Of a stretch of 64,000 nt of DNA, positions 45,992 to 59,000 are shown piece by piece. The notes beneath the pieces are model-generated. The model had not been told where the DNA came from. It searched no databases and saw only the letters and a program-made list of their open reading frames with translations. Position numbers and translations under genes: made by a program. Source of the DNA: Eudorina sp. 2006-703-Eu-15 (lineage: Eukaryota; Chlorophyta; Chlorophyceae; Chlamydomonadales; Volvocaceae); assembly GCA_003117195.1 (NCBI GenBank), contig BDSI01000019.1, forward strand, positions 806,001 to 870,000, written 5' to 3'. Numbering within the stretch: the stretch's first letter is position 1; each line of letters opens with the position of its first letter.

Positions 45992-48900
45992 CAGTCCGGT
46001 GAGGGACGCGGTGACGGATACGGTATCAGCCGCGCAGTCGCAGTGCTTTGCACTTGGGGCCGGGCGGGCGCTGCGAGAGCGGGTTCCAGTTTGTTTTTTA
46101 TGGGACTCTTGGCGGTCGTACGCTTCGGGGTTCAGTTAGGGGATTGAGGGTGGAGGTAGGAGGTAGGAGGTGGAGGTGACGCCAGTGGGGGGGCTGCCAT
46201 CGTGAGCTGCGCGAAACGGGGGGTCGCGGGGGCCATGGGGTGTGTATATGTATGGGTGTGGGTATGGGTATGCGGGCTGCTCGGGACGGCGAGGGAGTGT
46301 TGGCGTTGACTTCAAGGGCGAACGAACATGGCCGCAGGACGCAGACGCGGCCGCAAGCTTTCGTTTTCGAGTGGAGTTGCTCCAGGGGCGGGGGCCGGAA
46401 TAGCATTTGGGGCCAGGGTAGGCTGTAGCAGCACTGACTGACTAGGGCCGTGTCGTGTAAAGCTATCGTGTTGCTTGGGGTCGCCATTGCCATCGCCATC
46501 GCCGGGGGCGCCTCGTATTGCGATTTCGACTGTCGGGGGTAGGCGGAGGGGCGGTGCCAGGGGCTGCGGTTTGGGGCCCACCCGTAGCTCAGGCGCAGGC
46601 ACAGGCGAACGCACGGTCTTAGGCTCGGGCTCAGGCTCAGGCTCAGGCTGGGGATTTCCCGCAGCTACGCACCACCCGCGGCGACGTTGGGTACCCGCCA
46701 GACAGACGGAGTGTCAGGATATCTACGAGGGAAGAGCCTGGGGGCGGGGAGAGGGGTGGGAGGGCCGCGGAGGGGGGAGGGGGGCCAGGGAGTTGCGCCA
46801 TGCCGTTCCGGCCGGGCCACACACCCTGACTGGTGCCGTACGTATAGGTCGAGCAGGGCAGCGAGGGGGAGGAGAGGGGAGGGGCAAGACTAGAGACCAG
46901 GCCAGGCCAGGTCGGGGAGGAGAGGGGAGGTGGGAGAGCACGCTGGGAGGGTCGGGTGTCATTTGGGGGTTGGTGGGAGTCGCGTCCGGGACGTGCAGAC
47001 CGGCAGGCGGTTGCACATTTTGAGATGAGGTGAGATTGGAGGATCGGCACATTGTTGGCTCCGCCGCGGCGGCTGGTGAAGGATGACGTGCTCGGGTACA
47101 GTGATATGCGTTTGTTTGTTGTTGGCAGTTTGTTCGGTCGTATGCTTGTTTGTTCGCGGGCACGTCAGTTTGCTTTTCATGGGGAGGGGAACAGGTATAC
47201 CGTAAAGTTATTGTAGGTTTGCGTTTGTTCGCTCGTCCGTGTGTGTTCGCGTCCGTGTATCGTCTGCCCCGTGGTAGGCGATCCAACATCCAAGGCAGTA
47301 CGGGGCGGCGTTCCTGCCGGGGGGAGCGTGTTGGCGGTTCCGTCCACAGGCTGGCTCCCAGGGGCCCGCCGGCCTCCATTTCCGGGCGCGCTCTCGTTGA
47401 TCTTCTCCCTGCGTTCTGTGCCCAAATCGTCTGTGTTTCGATATGACACCCGCCCTGTGTGTCAAGAATCGTCTGTGTGCCAAAAAGAGATGTGTGTTGT
47501 CTGAGCCGCGAGGCATGTGAGTGTGTCGGTATGTATGACGGTGTATTGTGTGTGGTCTGAGTGCTGTGGGGGCTGGGGCGGGAAATGGGGGGATGCGGTC
47601 GCCAAAAAATGGCGCCACCCTGCACCTCTTGATGCACGCCAGTGCCCTGGCAGATGGAAAGATGGAATCATGGAAAGGAAGGCCTGGACCCCTAGCCCTG
47701 CGGCAGCCTCACCACCTCTTGGATCGCGGCCCTGGTATTCCCGGCAGGAGTATGAGGTAGCCCATGAAACGCGTTATGAATCAAATAGACGAATGACTTT
47801 ATCACGACACAGGACGTGCTTGACGCAGCGCGTGCCAGACACGGGCCACAGCTGGTGGCCCTACCTGGCGGGTGGCAGTATGGCGGCTCTGGCGGCCGGC
47901 GGTACAGCATCTCGGCCCCCGACGTCTCAGTTACCGCGAGAGCACCACGGCAGGAGCAGTACAGCCCACAGGAGTACATCGGGCGGCAGAACAGCCAAAA
48001 ATCCCATCTCGAGCATGCCTTTGCAGCGCGGTACGGCGGGTCGTATGTCGATCAGGAGGTTGTACCGCCGACCCGTACACGATACGCCGATCACGCAGTG
48101 TGTCGTGACAGTACGACCAGAGCTATGTGCCGAGCCGTTACCGGGCCCCACAAGGATCTCTACAACTCTGGGATCACAGCAAGCTGGAACGCGCTGTTGA
48201 GGTGATTAAAGCGGGTGTTATGGCACCATGGGACATAGGGGATGCTGCGGGTTGTGACTCTCCCCAGCGGACTGGCCGGGCCTCCACGGGAACGCCATCC
48301 ACATGCCCAGTCCGGGAAGCCCCTGCGGGGATCGCGGCTGCCATGTACAGTTCCTGGTCTGCATGGCGCCCAGCCGGTGGGGTGCGGCCTCAGGAGAAGT
48401 GGGGAGGTTACGGGTTGTGCCCAGACCTCGCGGACTGGGCTCGACGTGGGCAGGGCTCCCAGAGGTGCGCTGTCACCGTTATCGGTGAAGCGACATCGAG
48501 TGCGGGGCGCTGTGTGGCCAGTTGCCGCAGCGCAGGCGCTGTCACCGTAGCTTCATGCGTCATGTAGCGTGTAGCGGAATGCATGAAAAGCGGAGGGAGG
48601 GGAGGATTCGTGTCTGTAAGTGAGTGAGTGAGCGCACAGTCGCTCAAAACACCATTTCGCAACCCTCGTCTTGACTCACTCAGCGCTTGACCCACTCTCC
48701 CCTTGACTCACTCTCCTCCTTTAGAAGAGAGTGAGTGAGTGGGTCTGTAACACGTACAAAGCAGTAAGCGGTACATGTAACCGCTGTACCCTTGCTTAAA
48801 TGATCGTTTTGTTGCGTTTGCGAGCTGTGTTCAGTATGTTATGTAGATGCATGTTCGCTTCACTTTCGTTCAAGGACCGGAGTGGTGCATACAGGAAGTG

Positions 48901-49383
48901 ACAAAGAACGCAAATTCATCTAGTCGGCTTTCCACCAGCATTGTGTGTCATGTATCGCGTCAATGCTTCCATATTATGTATCGCAAATATTCAGAAGCCG
49001 TAACCGGTCGCACGCGCCCTAAGCCTTGAAGCATGCACAATTTGGCTTTGAAGCATGCACAATTTGGCTTTGAAGCATGCACAATTTGGCTTTGAAAATT
49101 GAACTGTGTATGTTAAAGCTGTGTTGAATGGATGATATGTTCATGAAAATCAGCAGCCGTTATGCAAATGGCTAATATGTATCGGACGTTCGACGTCAAC
49201 GGAGCTTGCAAAGGTGGCGCCGATCAGAGACACAGAGCCGCGGCTCGTGCTGCAGCAGCCACCACGCCATTGTCGCAAACCGTCCAGTTGGGGTCGGTTG
49301 CCAGGATGTCTATACGTAGTACCGTGACCCCATCAGCCTAGGGGAGGGGTGGGGGCCTGATCTGCCCATCTACGTTTCCCATC
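45992..49383. other. Gene-poor spacer after the zinc-finger gene
   Basis: TGTAA at 46456-46460 is a likely poly(A) signal for the zinc-finger gene, 465 bases past its stop. Beyond it I see no exon series or family match on either strand. A 22-bp unit (GAAGCATGCACAATTTGGCT) is repeated three times at 49028-49093. Confidence 0.5.
49028..49093 (+). repeat. 22-bp direct repeat, three copies
   Basis: Three perfect copies of a 22-bp unit beginning GAAGCATGCACAATTTGG. Confidence 0.95.
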
Positions 49384-49650
49384 CAAGTGCCCCATCCAAG
49401 TGCCCGAGTGGAAAGTGGGGGCTATTCCGCCCATCCATCTATCCATCACTCCCACCCAAGTGGCCAGGGCGAGATGGGCTATTCCGCCCATCCATCCCAT
49501 CCAAGTGCCTGGAGGGAGGGGGCTTTTCCGCCCATCCATCCATCCATCCATCCATCGATGCGCCCGGGGAGAGGGGGGCTGCTCCGTCCGCCCATCCATC
49601 CCATCCAAGCGCCCGAGCGGCGGGGGGGGGCCTTTTCCGCCCATCCATCC

Positions 49651-49880
49651 CATCCAAGTGCCCGGTAGGGCTGTTCCGCCGATCCAAGTGCCCGGTAGGG
49701 CTGTTCCGCCCACCCAAGTGCCCGGTAGGGCTGTTCCGCGCGCGCCCATCCAAGTGCCCGGTAGGGCTGTTCCGCCCATCCAAGTGCCCGGTAGGGCTGT
49801 TCCGCCCATCCAAGTGCACGGTACGGCTGTTCCGCCCATCCAAGTGCCTGGTAGGGCTGTTCCGCGCATCCACAACATCC
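49651..49880 (+). repeat. 30-bp minisatellite
   Basis: About eight units containing CATCCAAGTGCCCGGTAGGG then CTGTTCCGCC, with decayed relatives from 49384 to 50010. Because the unit is a multiple of three, all frames stay open; I do not think it is coding. Confidence 0.93.
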
Positions 49881-50640
49881 AAGTGCTGGAGCGGCGGGAA
49901 GGGGAGGTATTTCCGCCCATCCATCCCATCCTAATGCTCGGTAGGGCTGCTCTCAACATCCAAGTGCCCGAGCGGCCCGGGGGGCGGCGCTCGCCCATCC
50001 CTCCGTGCATCCATTCATTCACCCTCCCATTGACGACCGGAAATAGCCGTCGAAGCTACGGTCGCCTCCACGCTCCGGCGCGGTGACATTTTGAGTCGAT
50101 GCCACAGCAAGTGCATGCAGAGGGCACGAGCGCATGACATCGCAGGCCGCGAGTGTACCGTACTGAAAACGTTGCGCGCGCAGGACGGCAAGTCCGGGTG
50201 CCCGTCTAACGCAAGCAACCCATCTTGATTAAAATCTTTATCCAGGTTCTACCTGAACAAATACCCGGTTTTTCCGTTAACGGAAAAGAGGGTTATAGCC
50301 CAGGGGACAGTTGGGCCTTATGTCGGACCCGTATGTGGGCCCCTGTACACTGTACAAGCGGTACGCGCGTTCGCCAAGTTCCGTGTGCGCAAGGATACAG
50401 CATATGAAGTTGCATTGAGTTGACAAGTTGCGGCGCGCTTTCGCGTTTAGTTGCGTCGGAGCACATGGATGACTGAGCGAGGGACGTTGAGGAAATGGAG
50501 GGGCAGCGACGGATTTGGGCGTCATGACGATAACGAGAATGAATTGCGTTTGACTGAAAGAGTTGGGTGCGCTTCTGGCATTTGTTTGGGTTCCGGTTCC
50601 AGTGAGGTACGCGTAACCGAGGGACATGGAGGAAATCAAG

Positions 50641-52820
50641 GCCCTTCGCCAGGTTCGGTTAGCGCAACGATAGAGCGTAAACAGGTTCATTGGATTGACA
50701 GGTTTGCGAGCGCGTTGACATTTGTTTGGGCCGAAGTTGATGACTGTTCGCAATTGGGGAACCAGAAGCGCGCCATTTTAAAGCTAGGAAGACATACCAA
50801 AAAAATGTTACGGCGTTTTGACATACGGTAACTGCTAAGAATTCCACAAGGAGAAAGTTGAGGTAGGATGGCAAACCTGTAGTTCAGAAGACAACAATAA
50901 ACAGGCAGAAGCTGGGCAATACAGTCCTGAGGTTATGCACGGGTGGGACCAGGTGCAGTGTTAGGGCTCGTGGGGCCCTTGGATGGCGGATGGACGGGTC
51001 GGGTGCGTCGGCCACGGGCTGGGTCCACATGGTTTGCAGATGGGGTCACGCGAGGGGAAGTATGGGATGCTTGAGCTTGGCAACACGGTGAGACACTGAT
51101 TTATAATGTTCCAGCCAAGGCGAGGTGGGCCCCAAGCAGGGGTAGGGTCAGGTAGGTTGGACATGGTGGGGATCAACAGCAGGCAGAAGCTGGGCATGCC
51201 AGCAGGCACGGGTAGCACTTAGGGAGGGCGGCATGGGTTGGGTGTACCCCGAGAAGGCTGGGATTCAGATGGATTTAGGTCAGGATGGTCTTGGCCGGAT
51301 GGATGGATAGGGATGGATATCGAACCAGGTGCCGATGGGCCTTGGGATGGCCCCAGCATTGCCTCTGCAAATGGGCAACTCCCATATGCGCCCCGCGGCG
51401 GTGGCCCGGTGTGGCTGCAGCGGGAAGTTTCCCGCGGCGGGTGGTGGGGAAGCCACCACGCGGCAGCATCACTTCTGGGCCTGCCGCGTGGCCCTGGCCG
51501 TGATGAGAATTACAGCTGTGGGCTCGGGTGAGTGAGCCGGGCGCAGCTCTGGGGGCAGCTCTGGGGGCAGCTCTGGGGGCAGCTCTGGGCGCAGCTCTGG
51601 GGGCTCGGGTTAGACGCCGCCCCGCGGAGGGCAGCTTCCCCTGTGGGGCCGATCTTGGCGCCGGGTCCTCCCAGTTGGGGGTCCCCATGCGTGGCTGGGG
51701 CTCCGTGGGCTCCTTCCATCCAGTGTTGCGGGTGGCCGGGGGACCCTGCAGCGTGCAGGGCCGCCCCCGGAGGACTGACGGTCGGTGGGTTTTTTGCGCC
51801 CCGCAGGCGAGCCTGCTCCTGGCCCCGGCTGAGGGCGGTCGGGTGCTTGGTGGGTGAGGGGCTTCCTGCCAGCGACTGCCGCACATCGTCATGAGCCAGG
51901 CGTGGGCGTCCAGGACCTCAAGCTTCAGCGGCACAGGACGCGTCCGGGGTGCGGGTACTGGACCTTGGGGTGCCTGTGTGGGCGACTTCCCCATGTTCTG
52001 CTTGATCCGTTCCCGTTGCGACTGTGGTGCGTCGCTCTTGCCCCATAGGTAGTGCTGTCCCGCTGGCAGTCTCTGCGTGTTTGGGTGGTTCTGCTGGCGG
52101 GTTCCCATCCACGTTCGCTTTTCACAGCAATGTAGCGCGAGGATGCGTCGCTGCTTTGTCGGTGGGGTGTCGCAGCTCGCGGGGGTTTCCCTGTGAGGCA
52201 CCGATGACGGATCCCTTTCACGGGGTCCGCGCATTTTTGGCTGTGGAGACCTTCCCCTTACGGAATGAACCTGACCGTTATTGGAGTTGCAAAACTCGGA
52301 CGTCCAATGAAAATTGATTGATCAGTGCGAATGAGGAATTATTAAGGTAATAAAGAGGCCTAGATGTCAAGGACGAGATGAGTGACTGTGAATGCCGACC
52401 CCCAAAGGGATCAGACGACGTCAGTGTTGTCCATGGTATAGAGATCGGGGTGATGTGAGGCGGGGTTTGAGGTCCCGGGGCGGACTGTGCTGGTGCCTTC
52501 AGCCCTTCACATTGAGATTGAGATGCTGTCGGGGGTTTATCAGGTGCAGATGGTGTTTCGGGCATGGGTGACGCTTGCCCCTAGAATTGGTTAGGTGCAG
52601 ATGGGATTAGGCCCGGGTGGGGATGCGGTCGCTGGGGCATGCCAGCAGGTACAGATAGCACTTCGGCAGGGGTCAGGTTGGGTGCCAATGGGGGATATTC
52701 CTGCACTTTGAAGGTTACAGACGGGGTCGGGCCCGGGTACGGTAAGCCTTTGCGACGTACATTGCCCCAAAGCATGGATGGGATGCAGTTGGGGGTTTTC
52801 CGGGTATAGGTGGATTACCG
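50641..52820 (+). repeat. 2.18-kb tandem duplication, unit A
   Basis: Direct repeat of 52821-55002. The only differences I find are two substitutions (near 51124 and 51441) and two 1-nt indels (near 51056 and 51990). It holds a small internal GCAGCTCTGGGGG array and no convincing gene. Confidence 0.95.
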
Positions 52821-55002
52821 GCCCTTCGCCAGGTTCGGTTAGCGCAACGATAGAGCGTAAACAGGTTCATTGGATTGACAGGTTTGCGAGCGCGTTGACA
52901 TTTGTTTGGGCCGAAGTTGATGACTGTTCGCAATTGGGGAACCAGAAGCGCGCCATTTTAAAGCTAGGAAGACATACCAAAAAAATGTTACGGCGTTTTG
53001 ACATACGGTAACTGCTAAGAATTCCACAAGGAGAAAGTTGAGGTAGGATGGCAAACCTGTAGTTCAGAAGACAACAATAAACAGGCAGAAGCTGGGCAAT
53101 ACAGTCCTGAGGTTATGCACGGGTGGGACCAGGTGCAGTGTTAGGGCTCGTGGGGCCCTTGGATGGCGGATGGACGGGTCGGGTGCGTCGGCCACGGGCT
53201 GGGTCCACATGGTTTGCAGATGGGGTCACGCGAGGGGGAAGTATGGGATGCTTGAGCTTGGCAACACGGTGAGACACTGATTTATAATGTTCCAGCCAAG
53301 GCAAGGTGGGCCCCAAGCAGGGGTAGGGTCAGGTAGGTTGGACATGGTGGGGATCAACAGCAGGCAGAAGCTGGGCATGCCAGCAGGCACGGGTAGCACT
53401 TAGGGAGGGCGGCATGGGTTGGGTGTACCCCGAGAAGGCTGGGATTCAGATGGATTTAGGTCAGGATGGTCTTGGCCGGATGGATGGATAGGGATGGATA
53501 TCGAACCAGGTGCCGATGGGCCTTGGGATGGCCCCAGCATTGCCTCTGCAAATGGGCAACTCCCATATGCGCCCCGCGGCGGTGGCCCGGTGTGGCTGCA
53601 GCGGGAAGTTTCCCGCGGCAGGTGGTGGGGAAGCCACCACGCGGCAGCATCACTTCTGGGCCTGCCGCGTGGCCCTGGCCGTGATGAGAATTACAGCTGT
53701 GGGCTCGGGTGAGTGAGCCGGGCGCAGCTCTGGGGGCAGCTCTGGGGGCAGCTCTGGGGGCAGCTCTGGGCGCAGCTCTGGGGGCTCGGGTTAGACGCCG
53801 CCCCGCGGAGGGCAGCTTCCCCTGTGGGGCCGATCTTGGCGCCGGGTCCTCCCAGTTGGGGGTCCCCATGCGTGGCTGGGGCTCCGTGGGCTCCTTCCAT
53901 CCAGTGTTGCGGGTGGCCGGGGGACCCTGCAGCGTGCAGGGCCGCCCCCGGAGGACTGACGGTCGGTGGGTTTTTTGCGCCCCGCAGGCGAGCCTGCTCC
54001 TGGCCCCGGCTGAGGGCGGTCGGGTGCTTGGTGGGTGAGGGGCTTCCTGCCAGCGACTGCCGCACATCGTCATGAGCCAGGCGTGGGCGTCCAGGACCTC
54101 AAGCTTCAGCGGCACAGGACGCGTCCGGGGTGCGGGTACTGGACCTTGGGGTGCCTGTGTGGGCGACTTCCCCCATGTTCTGCTTGATCCGTTCCCGTTG
54201 CGACTGTGGTGCGTCGCTCTTGCCCCATAGGTAGTGCTGTCCCGCTGGCAGTCTCTGCGTGTTTGGGTGGTTCTGCTGGCGGGTTCCCATCCACGTTCGC
54301 TTTTCACAGCAATGTAGCGCGAGGATGCGTCGCTGCTTTGTCGGTGGGGTGTCGCAGCTCGCGGGGGTTTCCCTGTGAGGCACCGATGACGGATCCCTTT
54401 CACGGGGTCCGCGCATTTTTGGCTGTGGAGACCTTCCCCTTACGGAATGAACCTGACCGTTATTGGAGTTGCAAAACTCGGACGTCCAATGAAAATTGAT
54501 TGATCAGTGCGAATGAGGAATTATTAAGGTAATAAAGAGGCCTAGATGTCAAGGACGAGATGAGTGACTGTGAATGCCGACCCCCAAAGGGATCAGACGA
54601 CGTCAGTGTTGTCCATGGTATAGAGATCGGGGTGATGTGAGGCGGGGTTTGAGGTCCCGGGGCGGACTGTGCTGGTGCCTTCAGCCCTTCACATTGAGAT
54701 TGAGATGCTGTCGGGGGTTTATCAGGTGCAGATGGTGTTTCGGGCATGGGTGACGCTTGCCCCTAGAATTGGTTAGGTGCAGATGGGATTAGGCCCGGGT
54801 GGGGATGCGGTCGCTGGGGCATGCCAGCAGGTACAGATAGCACTTCGGCAGGGGTCAGGTTGGGTGCCAATGGGGGATATTCCTGCACTTTGAAGGTTAC
54901 AGACGGGGTCGGGCCCGGGTACGGTAAGCCTTTGCGACGTACATTGCCCCAAAGCATGGATGGGATGCAGTTGGGGGTTTTCCGGGTATAGGTGGATTAC
55001 CG
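52821..55002 (+). repeat. 2.18-kb tandem duplication, unit B
   Basis: Begins GCCCTTCGCCAGG at the end of unit A (GGATTACCG) and ends at the same GGATTACCG, where the flanking sequence diverges. Confidence 0.95.
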
Positions 55003-56080
55003 GGAGGGGTCCAGGATGCGTGGGTTTGGACATGTCTGGGGTGTACATGCCCCGAGAAGGTCCGAAATGCAGATGGTATCAGGCAAAGTCGGGCTTGGCC
55101 CGAGAGGTCCAACGAAACAGGTGCAGATGGGGCTGGAATGGCCCCTGCATTGCCTCCACGTACGAATGTTGGCATATGCCGCTAAGACGTTGGGGGCGGG
55201 GCGGAGGTGGCACCGGCGGCGGCGGTCGTGGTGGGCAGTGCGCCGGTCAAAGTAGGAGGACTGCGGCAATGCGCGGATGAGAGTGTGGTTCTCGGCATTG
55301 CCGGTGTCATGCGTCAGTGGGGTCGGGCCACGGACCGACTGGACCCTCGTCCAGTCGACATGCTACCATGTGGACGTCGTCTACATCGATACACCCTGCA
55401 TCGCCGAAATGTATGCAGCATTCATGAGGATTCATGCTCTCTTTCAATCAAGTGATGCGATCGGCCCCCTACGCCCTTCTTCACATCCTTTCATCAAACC
55501 TACACAAAACAAAAAGCGGGATTGCCGTAGGCCCTTCTCGTTGTAATGCATATGGGAAGGGCGGCATGCACGCGTCGTGTTGCAGATGGGAGCTGAAGGG
55601 TTTTGCATCGTTTCTTGGGACAGCCTCAAAGGAGCTGGATACCTGTTCACCATCTTGTCACTGTATGAACGGCAATGCCCGAAACACCACTCGTGCATGC
55701 GTTCTGACTGGCGAAAACCTTATAGTCCCTCCCGTACATCAATAGAGTCGCCAACCATCTCATTTCGTGTGGCATCCTACCTATCGCAATACTTTAAGGT
55801 ACTCATTTGAATATACTTTACATCTCAAATTATAGAAACTGCGGAAGCCTGAGTGTATTACGGATTGTGAACTATATGTTCGGGGCATGACTTGGGATTA
55901 GGAGTTTCACGATTGGTAGTAATACCTTGCCCCTATACATTTAATTAGGACAGGTTGACTGCCAGCAGTTAAGTACAGTTTTTGCATGGTCTTCCTGTGC
56001 CGGTCATGGGGCATATAACGCAGCGGCCTTCTGGCGCACGGCGAGCATTGTAAATTGGAGCTCTTGTCTGTGCGCAACCG
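55003..56080. other. Spacer upstream of the HECT gene
   Basis: 55030-55175 is a decayed third relative of 51231-51375 inside the duplicated unit (CCCCGAGAAGG, GGTGCAGATGGG, CCTGCATTGCCTCC). The rest is lower in GC with no supported gene. CATATAAC at 56012-56019 is a possible TATA box only 65 bases before the HECT start codon. Confidence 0.5.
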
Positions 56081-59000
56081 ATGGGCTGCGCCGGGTCCAA
56101 GGCTACGGTGGAGCCAGGGCCACCAGGGGAAGTATCTCCGGACGCGCAGCCGCGGTCGGACGACAGCAGCAAGCCATGGAAGAAGAACCAGGTTGTGCCT
56201 GCTCCGCAGCAGCTAGGGGCGGGTGAGGGCGCGGCTTCGCGGCAGCAACGTCAGCAGAACAAGGCACCTTCGACCGCCTTTGTTACTTCGGGCAAGGACA
56301 CAAAGCTTGCAGCGGACCAGGGTCCAGCCGATGTCATCGGTAGTTTGAGAACTTTGTGCTCCGAAAGGGTTGAGGGTGCTGAGCTTGCGAGTTTGGCCGA
56401 ACGACTTATCGAGGTCCTCAAGCAGCATTTACCGGGCGCGTTACGAGGTCTCAAGACGTCCAAGGACTTTGCAACTTTGGTGGAGGTGGTGAAGCGTGCT
56501 GTACTCTGCGGCAATTCGATTCTGCAGCCCGTCTTGGCGCACATAAACCGGGTGCTGAGCAACCGGCAAGCTGGTTCTTCATGGTCAGAGACAACCAGCT
56601 GGGAATTGGTGGAATTTCCGGACTTCCTGGGCCTCCTCGAGGACGCCTGCAATGCCGTTTACGACTTGGGCGTCATGGAAGTGGGCCGGCCAGTCGTTGC
56701 GCTCATGGAGTTAATCCACGAGTTACGGCAGCATCTTGAAGCGCAAAAGTTCCAATTGGATGAACTCCTTTGCCGGGTAGGCAACGGGTCACGAGGCGGT
56801 TTCTTAGTCACCGACGTCGGTCGCTGGTTGACCCGCACGACTTCCCCTGGCAAGGCCGGCCGCCGGTCGCCCCCCCGCTGCTGTGCTCTTTTGCCCTCGT
56901 TTTTGCCGCTCCTTCCCTCTTACCCGCACCTCCCCCTCCCCCTCCCCCTCTCCCACCCGCGTGCCTCACCCCGCACCCGACCCAGGTCCCCGCGCTTGAC
57001 GAGCTCATCGGCATGCTTGCTATCATCTTTTTCCGCAAAGTGGTTCTGGAAACGAAGGATTCAGCTCAGAACAAGTTGGACCAGTACCTGCAGCTCCAGG
57101 AGCAGGTCGGCTGGTCGGACTCGCAGCTGGCCACCTGCACGGGGGCGGAGGCGCGGGCCATGCTGATGTACCTGAATCACGTCTCCGCATCAGGTGTGCG
57201 CGGGGGCGGACTGCTGATGAGTGCGGTCCCGGGCAGTGAAGAGTCTTCGCCGGGGCCTCCTAACCCCAACCTCCACAGGTGAATAGACACGGTATGTTCC
57301 CGCCTCGCATATAACTACACCCCCCCCCCAATGGCTTAACAACGCATTCTGCTTGGGCCAGGCTGCCGCTCTGATGGTACTGTACATGAGTACGGTAGTA
57401 TGGCATGTGATCCTCGAATAGACACGTGCCGTGTCCGCCCGGAGCATGCTCCCGGTCAAGGGACGGCCATCATCTCGTTCCCGGCCGCGATCCATGCGAC
57501 CCCCATGACCCGCGACAGGGGAGAAACGAGCCAACGTGACAGTGCGGCGCGGCGCGGCATTCTGGGACGCTTTCGAGGCGTCACGAGGGTCCGGTTTGTT
57601 TTCATCCTCCTCGGCGGCTCAGTGCCACAAATACTTCCCCGCCTTTGTGGACACGTTTGTGGAGGGGCAGGTGTGTGTGTGTGAGGGGGAGGTGGGGGGG
57701 GGGTGCCAGAGGGTGGCGAGCTGATGACATGGACGGGGTGGCGATGGGCTGTGTGGGGGAGGCGACTAGGGATCTGGGTCGCCGTTGGGTTACTCCGCGG
57801 GTGCCTGAATTGGCCTGGCCTGGCCTGGCCTGGCCTGGCCTGGCCTGGCCTGGCCTGGCCTGGCCTGGCCTGACCTGACCTGGAGACTCGTGGTGAATGG
57901 AGACTTCCTTCCGGACTCGACTGAGTTGTCGTCGACGGCAGTCTGTGCCTGCCTGTGCTGCTCATGCCCTTGCTCATTACATGTGTTGCTCATTTCCGTC
58001 CCTCGTTGTTTATCCGCAGGGCGGTACCGGTACCGGGGGCCGCAAGCCGGCTGTGGAGGCGGGTGAGGGCCACGGCCCTCGGAAGGAGTTCTTCGCGCTC
58101 GCCGGACAGGACATGGCGGGGCAGCCGCAGCAGCAGCACGAGGCTGCGACGAGTCCCCCTAGGCCTGCCTTGTGGGTCTTCAATCGGACCGCGGGCGCTT
58201 TCTGGTACAACACCACGCTCTCCGAATCGGCGGAGCTACGGGATGCCTACGCCTTTGCGGGCTGGCTGCTGGGCCAGTCACTGCTCAACCGGGCCACCCT
58301 GGGGCTGCAGCTGCCGCCGGTGCTGTTCCGGGCGCTGTTGGAATCAAACGGCACGGACTGCGGCAGCGGCGGCGGGGGCTTCCAGCCGACTCTGGAGACG
58401 TTGGCGGAGTTTGACCCGGATGCCGCGGCGGGGGTGCGCAACGTGGCGGCCCTGCCGGCGGACCAGCTCCGGGGCATGTTGGAGCTAGAGGGCCTGCCGG
58501 CGGAGTGGACCGCGGAGAAGTACACCCAGCACGCAGTGGTGCGGATCCTGAGGGACGATGTCGCGTGGCAGAGCGAGGCGCTGGCGCGCGGGTTCTTTGC
58601 GGCGCTCGACCGGCGGTTGCTGCGCATGTGGCAGCTGGGGCCTGCGGCGCTGGCGGCGCTGGCAGTGGGCGGCGGGGCGGCCGGCGGTGGCGACGGCGGC
58701 AGCGGCGGGGCGGTGGACGTGTCGGCGCTGTTCCGCCTCGCGGTGGACGACGAGCTGTCGGGGCACAGCGCGGTGCTGGTGGAGCTGCTGTGGGCGGTGC
58801 TGGCGGAGTGGCCCGCGGAGAAGCGGCTGCGGTTTGTGGAGTTTGTGACGGGGACTTCGCGGTTGCCGCTGCCGGGGAGTGAGCTGCTGAAAATCCAGGC
58901 GCCGTTTGTGGCCATGGGGACGGCGGAGCACAAGGCGACGCTGGGGATGCTGCCGCAGGTGAGTTGAGATACGGACCCGGCCTTCCCGGTCCGTGTGGAC

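Noticed and set aside
47517..48567. Several + strand frames of 130-230 codons
   Set aside because: No splice-consistent exon series, no conserved motif, and the frames overlap one another.
51528..51857. Frame with GAALGAALGA repeats in the duplicated unit
   Set aside because: It is translation of a GCAGCTCTGGGGG repeat; both strands and several frames are equally open and nothing resembles a known protein.
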